Assembly (NCBI GenBank): GCA_020440915.1
Contig: JAGRNE010000007.1
Coordinates: forward strand, 1 to 33,630
DNA length: 33,630 nt
DNA from: Leptospiraceae bacterium
Lineage (GTDB): Bacteria > Spirochaetota > Leptospiria > Leptospirales > Leptonemataceae
Direction of reading: 5' to 3'
A model generated the notes under the pieces. It was not told where the DNA came from and searched no databases. It worked only from the letters and a program-made list of their open reading frames with translations. Shown one piece after another: positions 8,445 through 16,237 of the stretch. Made by a program: the position numbers and the translations under genes. Within the stretch, counting starts at the first letter, position 1; each line of letters begins with the position of its first letter.

Positions 8445-8461
8445 AGCAAGTGCTGTGCCAG
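8445..8461 (-). promoter_or_regulatory. Sigma-54 (RpoN) promoter for the Hsp20 cluster
   Basis: Read on the minus strand the site is CTGGCACAGCACTTGCT. It matches the sigma-54 consensus YTGGCAC-N5-TTGCW, with GG and GC exactly 12 bases apart (-24/-12). The predicted start point is near 8434, which gives a leader of about 38 bases containing the AGGAGG of the first Hsp20 gene. Placement, strand and spacing all agree. Activation would need an enhancer-binding protein whose sites would lie inside the divergent lipoprotein gene. Confidence 0.78.
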
Positions 8462-8474
8462 CCTTGCAGGGCCG

Positions 8475-8486
8475 GGGGCCGGCCCC
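8475..8486. promoter_or_regulatory. GC-rich palindrome before the ribosome site of the metal-binding lipoprotein gene
   Basis: GGGGCCGGCCCC is a perfect 12-base palindrome ending just before AGGAG (8487-8491) and the TTG start at 8498. It could fold in the leader RNA or serve as a protein-binding site. It does not resemble the AT-rich Zur or Fur operators I know, so its role is open. Confidence 0.35.
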
Positions 8487-8497
8487 AGGAGACGGTC

Positions 8498-9403
8498 TTG
8501 AGGCTGGCAACTGTCAAAGTGACACTGACTGCCGTCGTTTTGACAGGATTGGTTTCTCTTCCCAGCTGTCAGGCTCCCTCCTCTGTGCCCTATCCAGCCA
8601 CCATACGTCCTGTGGCATTCCTGGTGGAGAGGATTGTAGGAAGCCGTATGAGCGAAGCCCTGGTGCATCCGGGGAGAAATCCGGAAACCTATGATCCTTC
8701 GGTGGCCGATCTTTTGCAGTTTCGAGATTGTCGGGCTCTCTTCTATGTATCTCCGGTGTTGGATGGCTGGGCCGCCAACTTCAAGGAATGCCAGGCGCAA
8801 GCGATCCTGAGGCCCGCTACACCGGCGAAGGGACATGGCCATGCTCACGGTCTCACAGTTCTGGACGCTCCTTTCTCCTCGGATTACCTACACGAAGGAA
8901 AAGGTCTTACACATGCGGATCCCCATTTCTGGACCGATCCTCACCGAATACTCGAGGTTTTGCCAGGACTGGAAAGCAGCCTTGTTGCGCTGGAGCCTGA
9001 ATCCGAAAGCCGTATCCAGCAAGAGGTGCAAATACTGGGTCGCCAGCTGCAGGACATGGAAGATGAGGCCGCTCGACGTCTGGCCCATCTGAAGGGAAAG
9101 AGGGCCGTTCTAATGCATCCTACCTACAAAAGTTTTCTGGAAGAGCACGGTCTCGTAATAGTGGCCATTGTAGAACCCACACCGGGCAGAGAATTGAGCG
9201 TTCTGGAATGGCGGCAGCTACTTTCCAGGAGGCCGGTGGATTTGATCATCTACGAAAAGCAGCTTTCCATGCGGCCGGCGCGAATACTTGCAAAGGAATT
9301 GAATGCACAGATTGTGGAGTTGGATCCCATGGGTTCGGAGGCTCGCAATCTAACGGAGTTGTTGAACAATCAGCTAAATGCCCTGGCCAGCGTTCGATTC
9401 TAG
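8498..9403 (+). CDS. znuA: Metal ABC transporter substrate-binding lipoprotein (ZnuA/TroA family)
   Basis: 301 residues. A signal peptide ends in SLPSC, so Cys24 is the probable lipidated residue. The mature part has the two-lobed cluster A-I fold with its central long helix (ESRIQQEVQILGRQLQDMED). Expected metal ligands are visible in DPHFWTDP, MHPTYKSF and the aspartate of IVELDPMG. The first ligand motif, usually DPHxYEP, reads NPETYDP. The short histidine loop GHGHAHG is typical of zinc-binding members. It would deliver zinc or manganese to the permease in the inner membrane. TTG 8498 is chosen because AGGAG lies seven bases upstream and the resulting signal peptide is good. The ATPase gene follows after 72 bases. 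Confidence 0.88.
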   Translation: MRLATVKVTLTAVVLTGLVSLPSCQAPSSVPYPATIRPVAFLVERIVGSRMSEALVHPGRNPETYDPSVADLLQFRDCRALFYVSPVLDGWAANFKECQAQAILRPATPAKGHGHAHGLTVLDAPFSSDYLHEGKGLTHADPHFWTDPHRILEVLPGLESSLVALEPESESRIQQEVQILGRQLQDMEDEAARRLAHLKGKRAVLMHPTYKSFLEEHGLVIVAIVEPTPGRELSVLEWRQLLSRRPVDLIIYEKQLSMRPARILAKELNAQIVELDPMGSEARNLTELLNNQLNALASVRF

Positions 9404-9475
9404 AGCCGGGGCCAGAACGGCGTTGCCAGGAGACAGTGCGGGAAAGAAACCATTCAGCCATTGCAAAGGAATCAT

Positions 9476-10252
9476 ATGAAAGAGATGAATCAAAATGTAC
9501 AGGACCAGGGAGCCGGCGCGTCGGAAGCAGGGCCGCACTGCTTAAAAGTAGAAGGGCTTACGGTGCGCTTTGGACGAAACGTTGCCATCGAAAACCTCAG
9601 CTTCACCTGTTTGCCGGGTAGTTGGACGGCTGTCATCGGGCCCAACGGAAGCGGAAAGTCCACTCTCTTGAAAGCCATTCTTGGTCTTGTGGATGTGGAT
9701 CATGGCACCGTAGAGCTTTCCTGCACAGAAGCCGGTATCGGATACGTTCCCCAGGCAAAAACCCTGGATCGCAGGTTTCCGGCCACTGTTGTGGAACTGG
9801 TAAGCACCGGACTCAGGCCCCGCTGGCCATTTCGCATACCCAAAGAGGTGCGAAAAAAAGTAGAGATCTGCCTGGAGCGAGTTGGACTGCGCGGGTATAG
9901 CAGACATCTATTGAGCGATCTGAGCGGGGGCGAACTTCAGCGAGTGTATCTGGCTCGCAGTCTTATCCGAAGTCCTGCCCTCGTGATTCTGGACGAACCG
10001 GCCACTGGCCTGGATCGATCCGGCGAAACAGATATGTATGAGCTGCTGGATCAGTTACGCCAACAGCAGGGAGCAACCATCCTGATGGTCACCCATGACC
10101 TGGATGCGGCCTATCATCATGCCACCCACGTTTTGATCATGAATCGCACAACTATAGCGGCAGGCACCCCGGATTGCCTTACCCAGGAGAACCTGAAGGC
10201 GGCCTTTGGCCACAGCGGTCATGAGCATCCAGTAGGAATGCTCCATCATTGA
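9476..10252 (+). CDS. znuC: Metal ABC transporter ATP-binding protein (ZnuC-like)
   Basis: 258 residues. Walker A is GPNGSGKS at 55-62, followed by the Q-loop in GYVPQ, the signature LSGGELQR, Walker B VILDEP and the H-loop in MVTHD. An extra acidic/polar arm of about 22 residues precedes the first strand, and the C terminus is histidine-rich (HSGHEHPVGMLHH), as in several zinc/manganese ATPases. It energises uptake by the binding protein and permease encoded on either side. ATG 9476 is preceded by AAGGA at a good distance; a TTG 15 bases upstream is in frame but less likely. The gene overlaps the 3' end of the opposing GH13 gene by seven bases. Confidence 0.92.
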   Translation: MKEMNQNVQDQGAGASEAGPHCLKVEGLTVRFGRNVAIENLSFTCLPGSWTAVIGPNGSGKSTLLKAILGLVDVDHGTVELSCTEAGIGYVPQAKTLDRRFPATVVELVSTGLRPRWPFRIPKEVRKKVEICLERVGLRGYSRHLLSDLSGGELQRVYLARSLIRSPALVILDEPATGLDRSGETDMYELLDQLRQQQGATILMVTHDLDAAYHHATHVLIMNRTTIAAGTPDCLTQENLKAAFGHSGHEHPVGMLHH

Positions 10253-11868
10253 AGAACGATTCCGGACCAGGCCGGCAGTTCAATGGCGCCGTCCGCAGTA
10301 CAGGCCGGATCAGTGCGAAACAGGATCTTTCCGCTGGCATGGTGGAATTTCACAGGCTCGGGCCCCAGATTCATGTAGATGTTTGTATCTTCGGATTCGC
10401 TCTTTCTTGAGTAGCCCACCACAGATTCCGGCAATCCTTCAAGAATCTGCAAATTCTCGCTGCGAAGGGAGTCATGCGCCTTTCGCAAATGCAGCAGATT
10501 TCTGTGGATGTTTAGGAGGGAATAGGGATCTTTATTCGCCTTTTCTACATTGCAGATTTCAAAGTCTGGATGAACAGGAAGCCAGGGCCGGGCGCTGGAC
10601 GTTTTGCTAAACCCGGCATTCGGGCTTGAATCCCATTGCATGGGAGTGCGACAACCGTCCCGGTTCACATAAAGGTGGAGCGATCGAGCCAGGGCAGGAG
10701 GTAGCCACCAGTATTTGTGTGCTGTGGCATCTTTGGCACCTATATGCGGCAGGTCGCCGTCCGGAATGCCAATTTCATCGCCATAGTAGGTTATGGGAAC
10801 GCCCCGCGCAGTGTATTGCAGCAGGGCCAGGAGCCGCGCCAGACCCTGATTATTCTCGATGCGGCTTATGTAACGTCGTCGGTCATGGTTTCCCACAGAA
10901 TAGGTGGGCAGAAAAGGGGGCGAATATTCGCTTTCGTAGCGCTGCAGGATGTTTCGAATCTCTTGCGCCTTATTCCCATCGGCTCCCTGCAATTCGATAA
11001 GGTCGAATTGCAAAATAAGATTCAGTCCGTCCTGATTTTCTCCCAGGTACTTCTTCACTACGTCTTTGCCAAAGACCTCTCCAATTACGAAGCGATCCGG
11101 ACTGTATTCGTCGATGACCTGGCGCACTTCCTTTGCCAGGGCAAAGCTTTCCGGTCTGTTAATATTGTATTCAAGCTTCTGAAAATACCCTTCGTCAAAA
11201 TCGCTGGTGGGCACGTATTTCCAGGAAAAGGGATTATCGCGAAACTGATCGTCTTTGTAGATGCTATGGAAGATGTCCAGGCGGAAGCCGTCCACGCCGC
11301 GGTCCAGCCAGTACCGCATGGTATCGAACATCGCCTTCTTCACTTCTGGATTTCTGAAGTTAAGGTCCGGCTGAAAATCCAGAAAATTATGGAAGAACCA
11401 TTCATCGGTAGTGTTATCGTATTTCCATCCAGAGCCCCCCGGAAGGCAGGCCCAGTTATTTGGAGGTTTGCCTGGACCATTTCCTTTTCGCCAGATATAC
11501 CAGTCCCTTTTCGGGTTGTCCTTGCTTGATCGGGACTCCTGAAACCATGGATGCTGATCCGAGGTATGGTTCAGAATCATATCGAAGAGGATTTTCATAT
11601 CCCGAGAGTGTATTTCATCGATCAACTGAAGAGCATCCTCCGTATCGCCATACTCGGGCGCCACCGAGAAGTAATCGCTTATGTCATAGCCGAAATCGCG
11701 CTGGGGGCTGGCATAATGAGGAGAAAGCCATATGGTCTCGAATCCCAGATCCTTGATGTAGTCCAGTTTCTCAATGATGCCGGGCAGATCGCCGATGCCG
11801 TCCCCGTTGGCATCGTAAAACGATCTGGGATAGATCTGATAAATAGAAGTTTCTTTCCACCATTGCAT
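10246..11868 (-). CDS. GH13 alpha-glucosidase / oligo-1,6-glucosidase-like enzyme
   Basis: 540 residues from ATG 11868. It shows the (beta/alpha)8 amylase fold: SIYQIYPRSFYDANGDGIGD at the start, nucleophile D198 in GFRLDIF, acid/base E264 in VIGEVFG and transition-state D329 in VGNHD. The later TPMQWDSSPNAGFS is typical of oligo-1,6-glucosidase and alpha-glucosidase subfamilies. There is no signal peptide, so it should act on imported or storage-derived alpha-glucosides in the cytosol; trehalose-related activity cannot be excluded. The frame is open up to ATG 12024 inside msrB, but the extra 52 residues do not resemble the family and ATG 11868 aligns with known N termini; neither start has a strong ribosome site. 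It probably forms an operon with msrB. Confidence 0.9.
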   Translation of the reverse strand: MQWWKETSIYQIYPRSFYDANGDGIGDLPGIIEKLDYIKDLGFETIWLSPHYASPQRDFGYDISDYFSVAPEYGDTEDALQLIDEIHSRDMKILFDMILNHTSDQHPWFQESRSSKDNPKRDWYIWRKGNGPGKPPNNWACLPGGSGWKYDNTTDEWFFHNFLDFQPDLNFRNPEVKKAMFDTMRYWLDRGVDGFRLDIFHSIYKDDQFRDNPFSWKYVPTSDFDEGYFQKLEYNINRPESFALAKEVRQVIDEYSPDRFVIGEVFGKDVVKKYLGENQDGLNLILQFDLIELQGADGNKAQEIRNILQRYESEYSPPFLPTYSVGNHDRRRYISRIENNQGLARLLALLQYTARGVPITYYGDEIGIPDGDLPHIGAKDATAHKYWWLPPALARSLHLYVNRDGCRTPMQWDSSPNAGFSKTSSARPWLPVHPDFEICNVEKANKDPYSLLNIHRNLLHLRKAHDSLRSENLQILEGLPESVVGYSRKSESEDTNIYMNLGPEPVKFHHASGKILFRTDPACTADGAIELPAWSGIVLQ

Positions 11869-11981
11869 TGCAGCGTCAGCAGACAACGGGGGAGAGTTTG
11901 CTGCAACAAGTTTGCCCCGCCGGCCCAGGGCTTTCCGATATTCGAAATGCTTTTTGGCTTCTAGAAGCCTTGCGCTGATTG

Positions 11982-12377
11982 TTATTTGCCCGGCTCGAAC
12001 CTCAAGGATAGCGAGTTGATGCAAAATCTCTGACCGGTGGGTTTAGGGCCGTCCGGAAATACATGTCCCAGGTGTGCATCGCATCGGGCGCACAGTACCT
12101 CGGTGCGAACCATTCCATGGGAGCGATCTTCTTTGCTTTCTACTACGTCTTTGCTGGCCGGCTGCCAGAAGCTGGGCCAGCCACTGCCGGATTCATACTT
12201 TTCGTCGGAACGGAAGAGCTCCTCGCCACAACAAATACATCGATATACTCCAGACTCCTTATTATCCCAGTATCGTCCGGTGAAGGCTCGCTCCGTACCA
12301 CCCTGTCGCGCCACCTGGAATTCCTCCGGGCTTAGCTGCTCCTTCCACTCTGCTTCCGATTTCTGAATCTTTTCCAT
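11982..12377 (-). CDS. msrB: Peptide methionine-R-sulfoxide reductase
   Basis: 131 residues, a standalone MsrB of usual length that repairs the R form of methionine sulfoxide in proteins. Structural zinc cysteines are seen as C47-x2-C50 and C96-x2-C99. The substrate-site motif GWPSFWQP is at 66-73, and the catalytic cysteine is C119 in RFCINSLSL. C49 lies within the first zinc pair. There is no export signal, so it is cytosolic. The ATG at 12377 shares a CATG with the opposite strand. Only a weak GAG precedes it. The gene is 5' of the GH13 gene on the same strand and is transcribed away from the permease gene. Confidence 0.95.
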   Translation of the reverse strand: MEKIQKSEAEWKEQLSPEEFQVARQGGTERAFTGRYWDNKESGVYRCICCGEELFRSDEKYESGSGWPSFWQPASKDVVESKEDRSHGMVRTEVLCARCDAHLGHVFPDGPKPTGQRFCINSLSLRFEPGK

Positions 12378-12429
12378 GGGCTCAAAAAAACAATGCGCGG
12401 GCAGAAGGGTCCATCATTTTAGACTCTGG

Positions 12430-13236
12430 ATGATCGCAGACCTGCTCTCCCTGGATTTCTTTGTGCGTTCCATGCTTCTTACAGCCATGGTTGCCTTTTT
12501 TGCCGGGTACTTCGGCGTTTTTGTGGTGCAGCGACAGATGAGCTTTCTGGGTTCCGGACTTGCTCATGCGGCCTTCGGAAGCGTTGCTCTGGCTATGCTG
12601 CTGGAAACGGAGCCTTTGCTCATTGCGCTGCCTTTCACGGTTCTGGGGGCTTCTTTAATTCACTGGCTGGGACGTCGGGGATTGAGCGCGGATTCGTCTA
12701 CCGGTATTCTGTTTTCGCTGAGCATGGCCCTGGGTATCCTCTTTCTTTCCCTTCGCAACAGTTTTGGCCAGGACGCTTTCGCCTATTTGTTTGGTTCCAT
12801 TCTCTATGTAGAAGAGGCCGATCTATGGATTGCAGGAGGATTGCTGCTGCTTACTCTGGGTAGCTTTGCGTTCTGGGGACAATGGGCCTATGCCGGTCTG
12901 GATTCGGAGCTGGCAAAAAGCGACGGTCAGAAGGTGGATTTGATGGAATGGCTACTTGTGTGCTTTCTGGCAGTGGTTATTGTGCTTTCTATTAAACTCA
13001 TTGGAGCAGTGCTGATTACCAGTTTTCTTGTTCTGCCCGCGTCGGCTGCGCGCATGGTTAGTCGTAGCTTTGCTCGAATGACGGCTCTTTCCATAGCCTT
13101 TTCGCTCTTCGGGGCCATCACCGGTCTTCTGATCAGCGCCTTTGTGGGTGTGCCGGCAAGCGCCGCCATAGTCCTGGTGCACTGTTTTATACTGGGAATC
13201 TGTCTCTTGTTACAGGCTCGATTTAGCCGTAGCTAA
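12430..13236 (+). CDS. znuB: Metal ABC transporter permease (ZnuB/ABC-3 family)
   Basis: About 268 residues with eight or so membrane helices. It has the ABC-3 family pattern, with SFLGSGLAHAAFGSVALA in the first third (the family segment that contacts the ATPase) and LIGAVLITSFLVLPASAARM near the end. It forms the channel for the zinc or manganese delivered by the lipoprotein encoded at 8498. The frame is open from ATG 12376, but the extra 18 residues are basic and polar and do not look like a permease start, so ATG 12430 is preferred. The ribosome site is weak. The gene lies over 2 kb from the ATPase gene, with two opposing genes between them. Confidence 0.9.
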   Translation: MIADLLSLDFFVRSMLLTAMVAFFAGYFGVFVVQRQMSFLGSGLAHAAFGSVALAMLLETEPLLIALPFTVLGASLIHWLGRRGLSADSSTGILFSLSMALGILFLSLRNSFGQDAFAYLFGSILYVEEADLWIAGGLLLLTLGSFAFWGQWAYAGLDSELAKSDGQKVDLMEWLLVCFLAVVIVLSIKLIGAVLITSFLVLPASAARMVSRSFARMTALSIAFSLFGAITGLLISAFVGVPASAAIVLVHCFILGICLLLQARFSRS

Positions 13237-13246
13237 TGCACTCTGT

Positions 13247-13266
13247 GCGGCAACGACGGTTGCTGC
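13247..13266. terminator. Hairpin between convergent permease and GGDEF-EAL genes
   Basis: GCGGCAAC and GTTGCTGC form an 8-bp stem with one G-U pair on the plus strand and a GACG loop, just after the permease stop. No U run follows on either strand, so it may slow or protect transcript ends more than terminate by itself. Confidence 0.45.
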
Positions 13267-13285
13267 GTAGCGGCGCCAGGATCTC

Positions 13286-16216
13286 TTAACCTGGCCGCCA
13301 ATCCCTGGCATCGGACTTTAGATAATCCGAAAAGGGCATGGGTCTGGAGATGTAGTAACCCTGACCGTATTCAATGCCCATCTCCGTCAGTTTATCCATG
13401 ACATCTCTGGTCTCAACGTATTCGCCTATGACTTTGATTCCCAGAGCCTGGCCCAGTTCGCGAATGGAGCGAATCATGGCCAGATCCACCGGATCTTCGC
13501 AAATGTCCCGAACGAAGATCCCGTCGATTTTAAGAATATCCACCGGCAAAGTCTTGAGATAGGCGAAAGAAGACAAACCGGATCCGAAGTCGTCCAGCGC
13601 GAAATGAGCGCCCAGGGATTTCACTGCAGAAATAAACTTCATGGCGCTGGCCATATTCGCCACTGCGGCGGTTTCGGTTATCTCGAAGCAGAGCTTATTC
13701 GGATCGATGGGGCTTTCTTTGATCTGTGCGATCAAAAAATCCCTGAAATCTTCGTCGCCCACAGTTGCGCCCGAGAGGTTCAGAGTAAAGAAATTGAATT
13801 GGTCCAGCCCATCCCTGCTGCTTTCTACAAAGTCCTTCACCGTATCAAAGAATCGCTTCACGATGAATCGATCCAGGCGAGCCATTAATCCGAAGCGCTC
13901 CACCGCCGGAACAAACATCCCTGGGGCCACAAGATTATTCCCAGACTTCATGCGAACCAGGATTTCGCACTGATGACCCGGACCATTCTGTAAATCGGCG
14001 ATGGGCTGGCAGTAGAGCTCGAAATCTCCGGATTCCAGAGATTCCTGCACCTGGTTTACCCATTCCATTTCGGCCCTTCTGCGAGTCAGGGCTTCGTCAT
14101 CCGGATGAAAGATGTGGATTCTTTGCCGTCCCAGCTCTTTGGCAGCGTAACAGGCCGTATCCGCATCCCGGAGAATCTGAGTGTCGTTTTCGGCGAATTC
14201 ATCAATAAAGACCACTCCAATGCTACAGCCCACTGTGAAAATCTTGTCTTCCCATACGAAGCGAAACTCTTGAACGGCATCTTTGATTGAATTCAAGGTA
14301 TTCATGGAAGCTTCCAGGCTGGAATCATGAAGCAGGATGCCAAACTCATCGCCTCCCAATCTGGCCAGGACATCCCCGGGCGGCATGAGCTTTCGCATAA
14401 CCTGCGAAAGCTGTCTCAATAATTGATCGCCTGCCGAATGGCCGCTCGTATCGTTCACTACTTTGAACTGGTCCAGGTCCACGTAGGCAAAGGCATGGAT
14501 TCCTTTGCCGGAGCGGGCGGACTGTATGGCATCGTCCAGAAAGACTTTGAAGCGATTTCGATTAATTAGTTCGGTGAGCGGATCATGATTGGCCTGGTGC
14601 GCCAGTATTCTGGCAATTTCCCGGTGTTGCGTAATGTTGCGGAAGATATATGTAGTTCCAATCCATTCGCCCTGACGGTTCTCCATTCTGGACGTGGCAA
14701 TCTCGACTATTACCTCGCTTTCATCTTTCCGTAATAGAATCGCTTCCTGCCGCCGGGAGTTGTCCAACCCGGGACTCAGAGCTTCCAGCCCCAGGGGTTC
14801 GCCGGATTCTTCGTCTTTCAGGCGAAGTACCTTTTGAATGGGTAGTCCTTCCTGCCGAATGGTTCTGCGGATGGCTTCCTGGTCCTCTAGCGGACCGGTA
14901 ACGGGCTCCAGGGGAGCAAGCTTCTGCACTGCATCGCTCTGCCAGCCTGTGAGCTTTCTGGCCGCGGGGTTCATGTATTCGATTTCTCCGGCCCTGTCTA
15001 CAGAAATCACTCCCTCCGAAATAGAGTTCAGGGTAATGCCCATCCATTCCCGAGCTGCCTGCAGTTCTTCTGTGATTCGCTCCCGCTCGCTGATATCGCG
15101 GATAATGGTGCTGTAGACCTGAGGATTGCTTTCGCGGTGCGCGATTATTATCTGAGAACAGGGTATGATATCCCCTTTCTGGTTGCGCAGAGAGGTCTTA
15201 CCTTTCCACACTCCGTTGCTTCTAGCGACGGGCAGCGCCTCTTCCAGGATGAATTTCGCTACGGCGGCATCATGAAATTCGCTAATCTGAATGGACTCGG
15301 GCTCTCGATCCGGCCCGGCCCCTATAAATTCGCGGCCGGCCTGGTTCAGGAAAATGTGCTTACCGTTTCCATCGGTAATTCCAATGATATCCCGGGTATT
15401 GTCCACTACGTAGCGCAGTCTTTCCATCTGGCGCTCCGCTTCTCGCCTGGCCGTGACGTCGCGGACGCTTACGAGATAAAATCCCTGACCGGCCATTTGC
15501 ATGGGGACTCCGCTCAATTCGCCTTCAAAGGCGGTGCCATCGGAGCGAATACCTGTTCCATTCCCGGATAGCTTGCGACCCATGCGAATAGCGCGGGCAA
15601 TGAGCTCTACCGGCCGATTCTGTTCAGGGAGAATAAGATCACCGATGGTTCTTTCCAGAAGCTTCTCCCTGCTTTCGCGATGAAGGCCGCAGGCCGCGGG
15701 ATTTACATCCACCAGGGCTCCAGCCCGGGTAAGAAGGTAGAGCCCTTCCGAAGAATTCTGGAAAATGCCCATATATCTGTGCTCAGCCTCTTCCAGAGCG
15801 CGAACCGCATCCATCTCATTGGTAAGATCCACGCCGACGCCTACCAGAAGCGGAGCGTCACCGCTATCTACTCTCCTACCGGTGAGAAAGAAAGGAATTA
15901 GCTGACCTGACTTTGTTCGAAGCGGCGCCTGTAGAACGGCTTCGCCTGTTCGCCAGGCCTTGTCCATTGAGCGTTCCAGGACGCTGTGGTAAGAATTATC
16001 TATTAGATCATAGGCGGTTCTTTCTCTCATCTCGGAGGATGAGTAGCCAGTTAGCTCCAGAAACCTGGAGTTGAAGTCTAGAAAACGTCCTTCAGTGCTA
16101 ATGATGTAGAAGATGCCGGGCAGGGATTCTATAAGCGCCTGCGTTAGACGATACTCGCCGGTCCGGGAAAAATGTGAGCCGATCCACTCTCCGGGTCTTT
16201 GGTCCTGTTCGGGCAT
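13286..16216 (-). CDS. PAS(x4)-GGDEF-EAL cyclic-di-GMP turnover protein
   Basis: 976 residues, no clear membrane segment. Four PAS domains lie at about 20-135, 145-260, 265-380 and 390-530, each with a typical FN, VNPAA, FLNQAG or MNPAAR core. A GGDEF domain follows (about 540-705, GGDEF at 621-625), then an EAL domain (about 720-970). The PDE residues known from RocR are all present: E751 (EIL in place of EAL), N813, E845, D875/D876, K896, E932 and Q952. The cyclase motif is intact, but no RxxD inhibitory site precedes it. The protein can probably make and degrade c-di-GMP in response to signals sensed by the PAS domains. ATG 16216 has AGGA five bases upstream and lies 21 bases after the RumA-like gene. 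Confidence 0.94.
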   Translation of the reverse strand: MPEQDQRPGEWIGSHFSRTGEYRLTQALIESLPGIFYIISTEGRFLDFNSRFLELTGYSSSEMRERTAYDLIDNSYHSVLERSMDKAWRTGEAVLQAPLRTKSGQLIPFFLTGRRVDSGDAPLLVGVGVDLTNEMDAVRALEEAEHRYMGIFQNSSEGLYLLTRAGALVDVNPAACGLHRESREKLLERTIGDLILPEQNRPVELIARAIRMGRKLSGNGTGIRSDGTAFEGELSGVPMQMAGQGFYLVSVRDVTARREAERQMERLRYVVDNTRDIIGITDGNGKHIFLNQAGREFIGAGPDREPESIQISEFHDAAVAKFILEEALPVARSNGVWKGKTSLRNQKGDIIPCSQIIIAHRESNPQVYSTIIRDISERERITEELQAAREWMGITLNSISEGVISVDRAGEIEYMNPAARKLTGWQSDAVQKLAPLEPVTGPLEDQEAIRRTIRQEGLPIQKVLRLKDEESGEPLGLEALSPGLDNSRRQEAILLRKDESEVIVEIATSRMENRQGEWIGTTYIFRNITQHREIARILAHQANHDPLTELINRNRFKVFLDDAIQSARSGKGIHAFAYVDLDQFKVVNDTSGHSAGDQLLRQLSQVMRKLMPPGDVLARLGGDEFGILLHDSSLEASMNTLNSIKDAVQEFRFVWEDKIFTVGCSIGVVFIDEFAENDTQILRDADTACYAAKELGRQRIHIFHPDDEALTRRRAEMEWVNQVQESLESGDFELYCQPIADLQNGPGHQCEILVRMKSGNNLVAPGMFVPAVERFGLMARLDRFIVKRFFDTVKDFVESSRDGLDQFNFFTLNLSGATVGDEDFRDFLIAQIKESPIDPNKLCFEITETAAVANMASAMKFISAVKSLGAHFALDDFGSGLSSFAYLKTLPVDILKIDGIFVRDICEDPVDLAMIRSIRELGQALGIKVIGEYVETRDVMDKLTEMGIEYGQGYYISRPMPFSDYLKSDARDWRPG

Positions 16217-16237
16217 TGATTCCTAATTTCTGTCCCG

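Noticed and set aside
8416-8452. Sigma-70 type promoter on the plus strand for the ZnuA-like gene (TTTTGA, TATAGC)
   Set aside because: The boxes match poorly, and the -10 candidate overlaps the sigma-54 -12 element. It is possible but not supported enough to list.
11869-12024. N-terminal extension of the GH13 enzyme
   Set aside because: The 52 extra residues have no similarity to GH13 N termini, do not form a signal peptide, and half of the segment is free of any start with a ribosome site.
12376-12429. Upstream start of the permease gene at ATG 12376
   Set aside because: The additional residues are polar and basic, the ATG coincides with the msrB start through a shared CATG, and no ribosome site precedes it.
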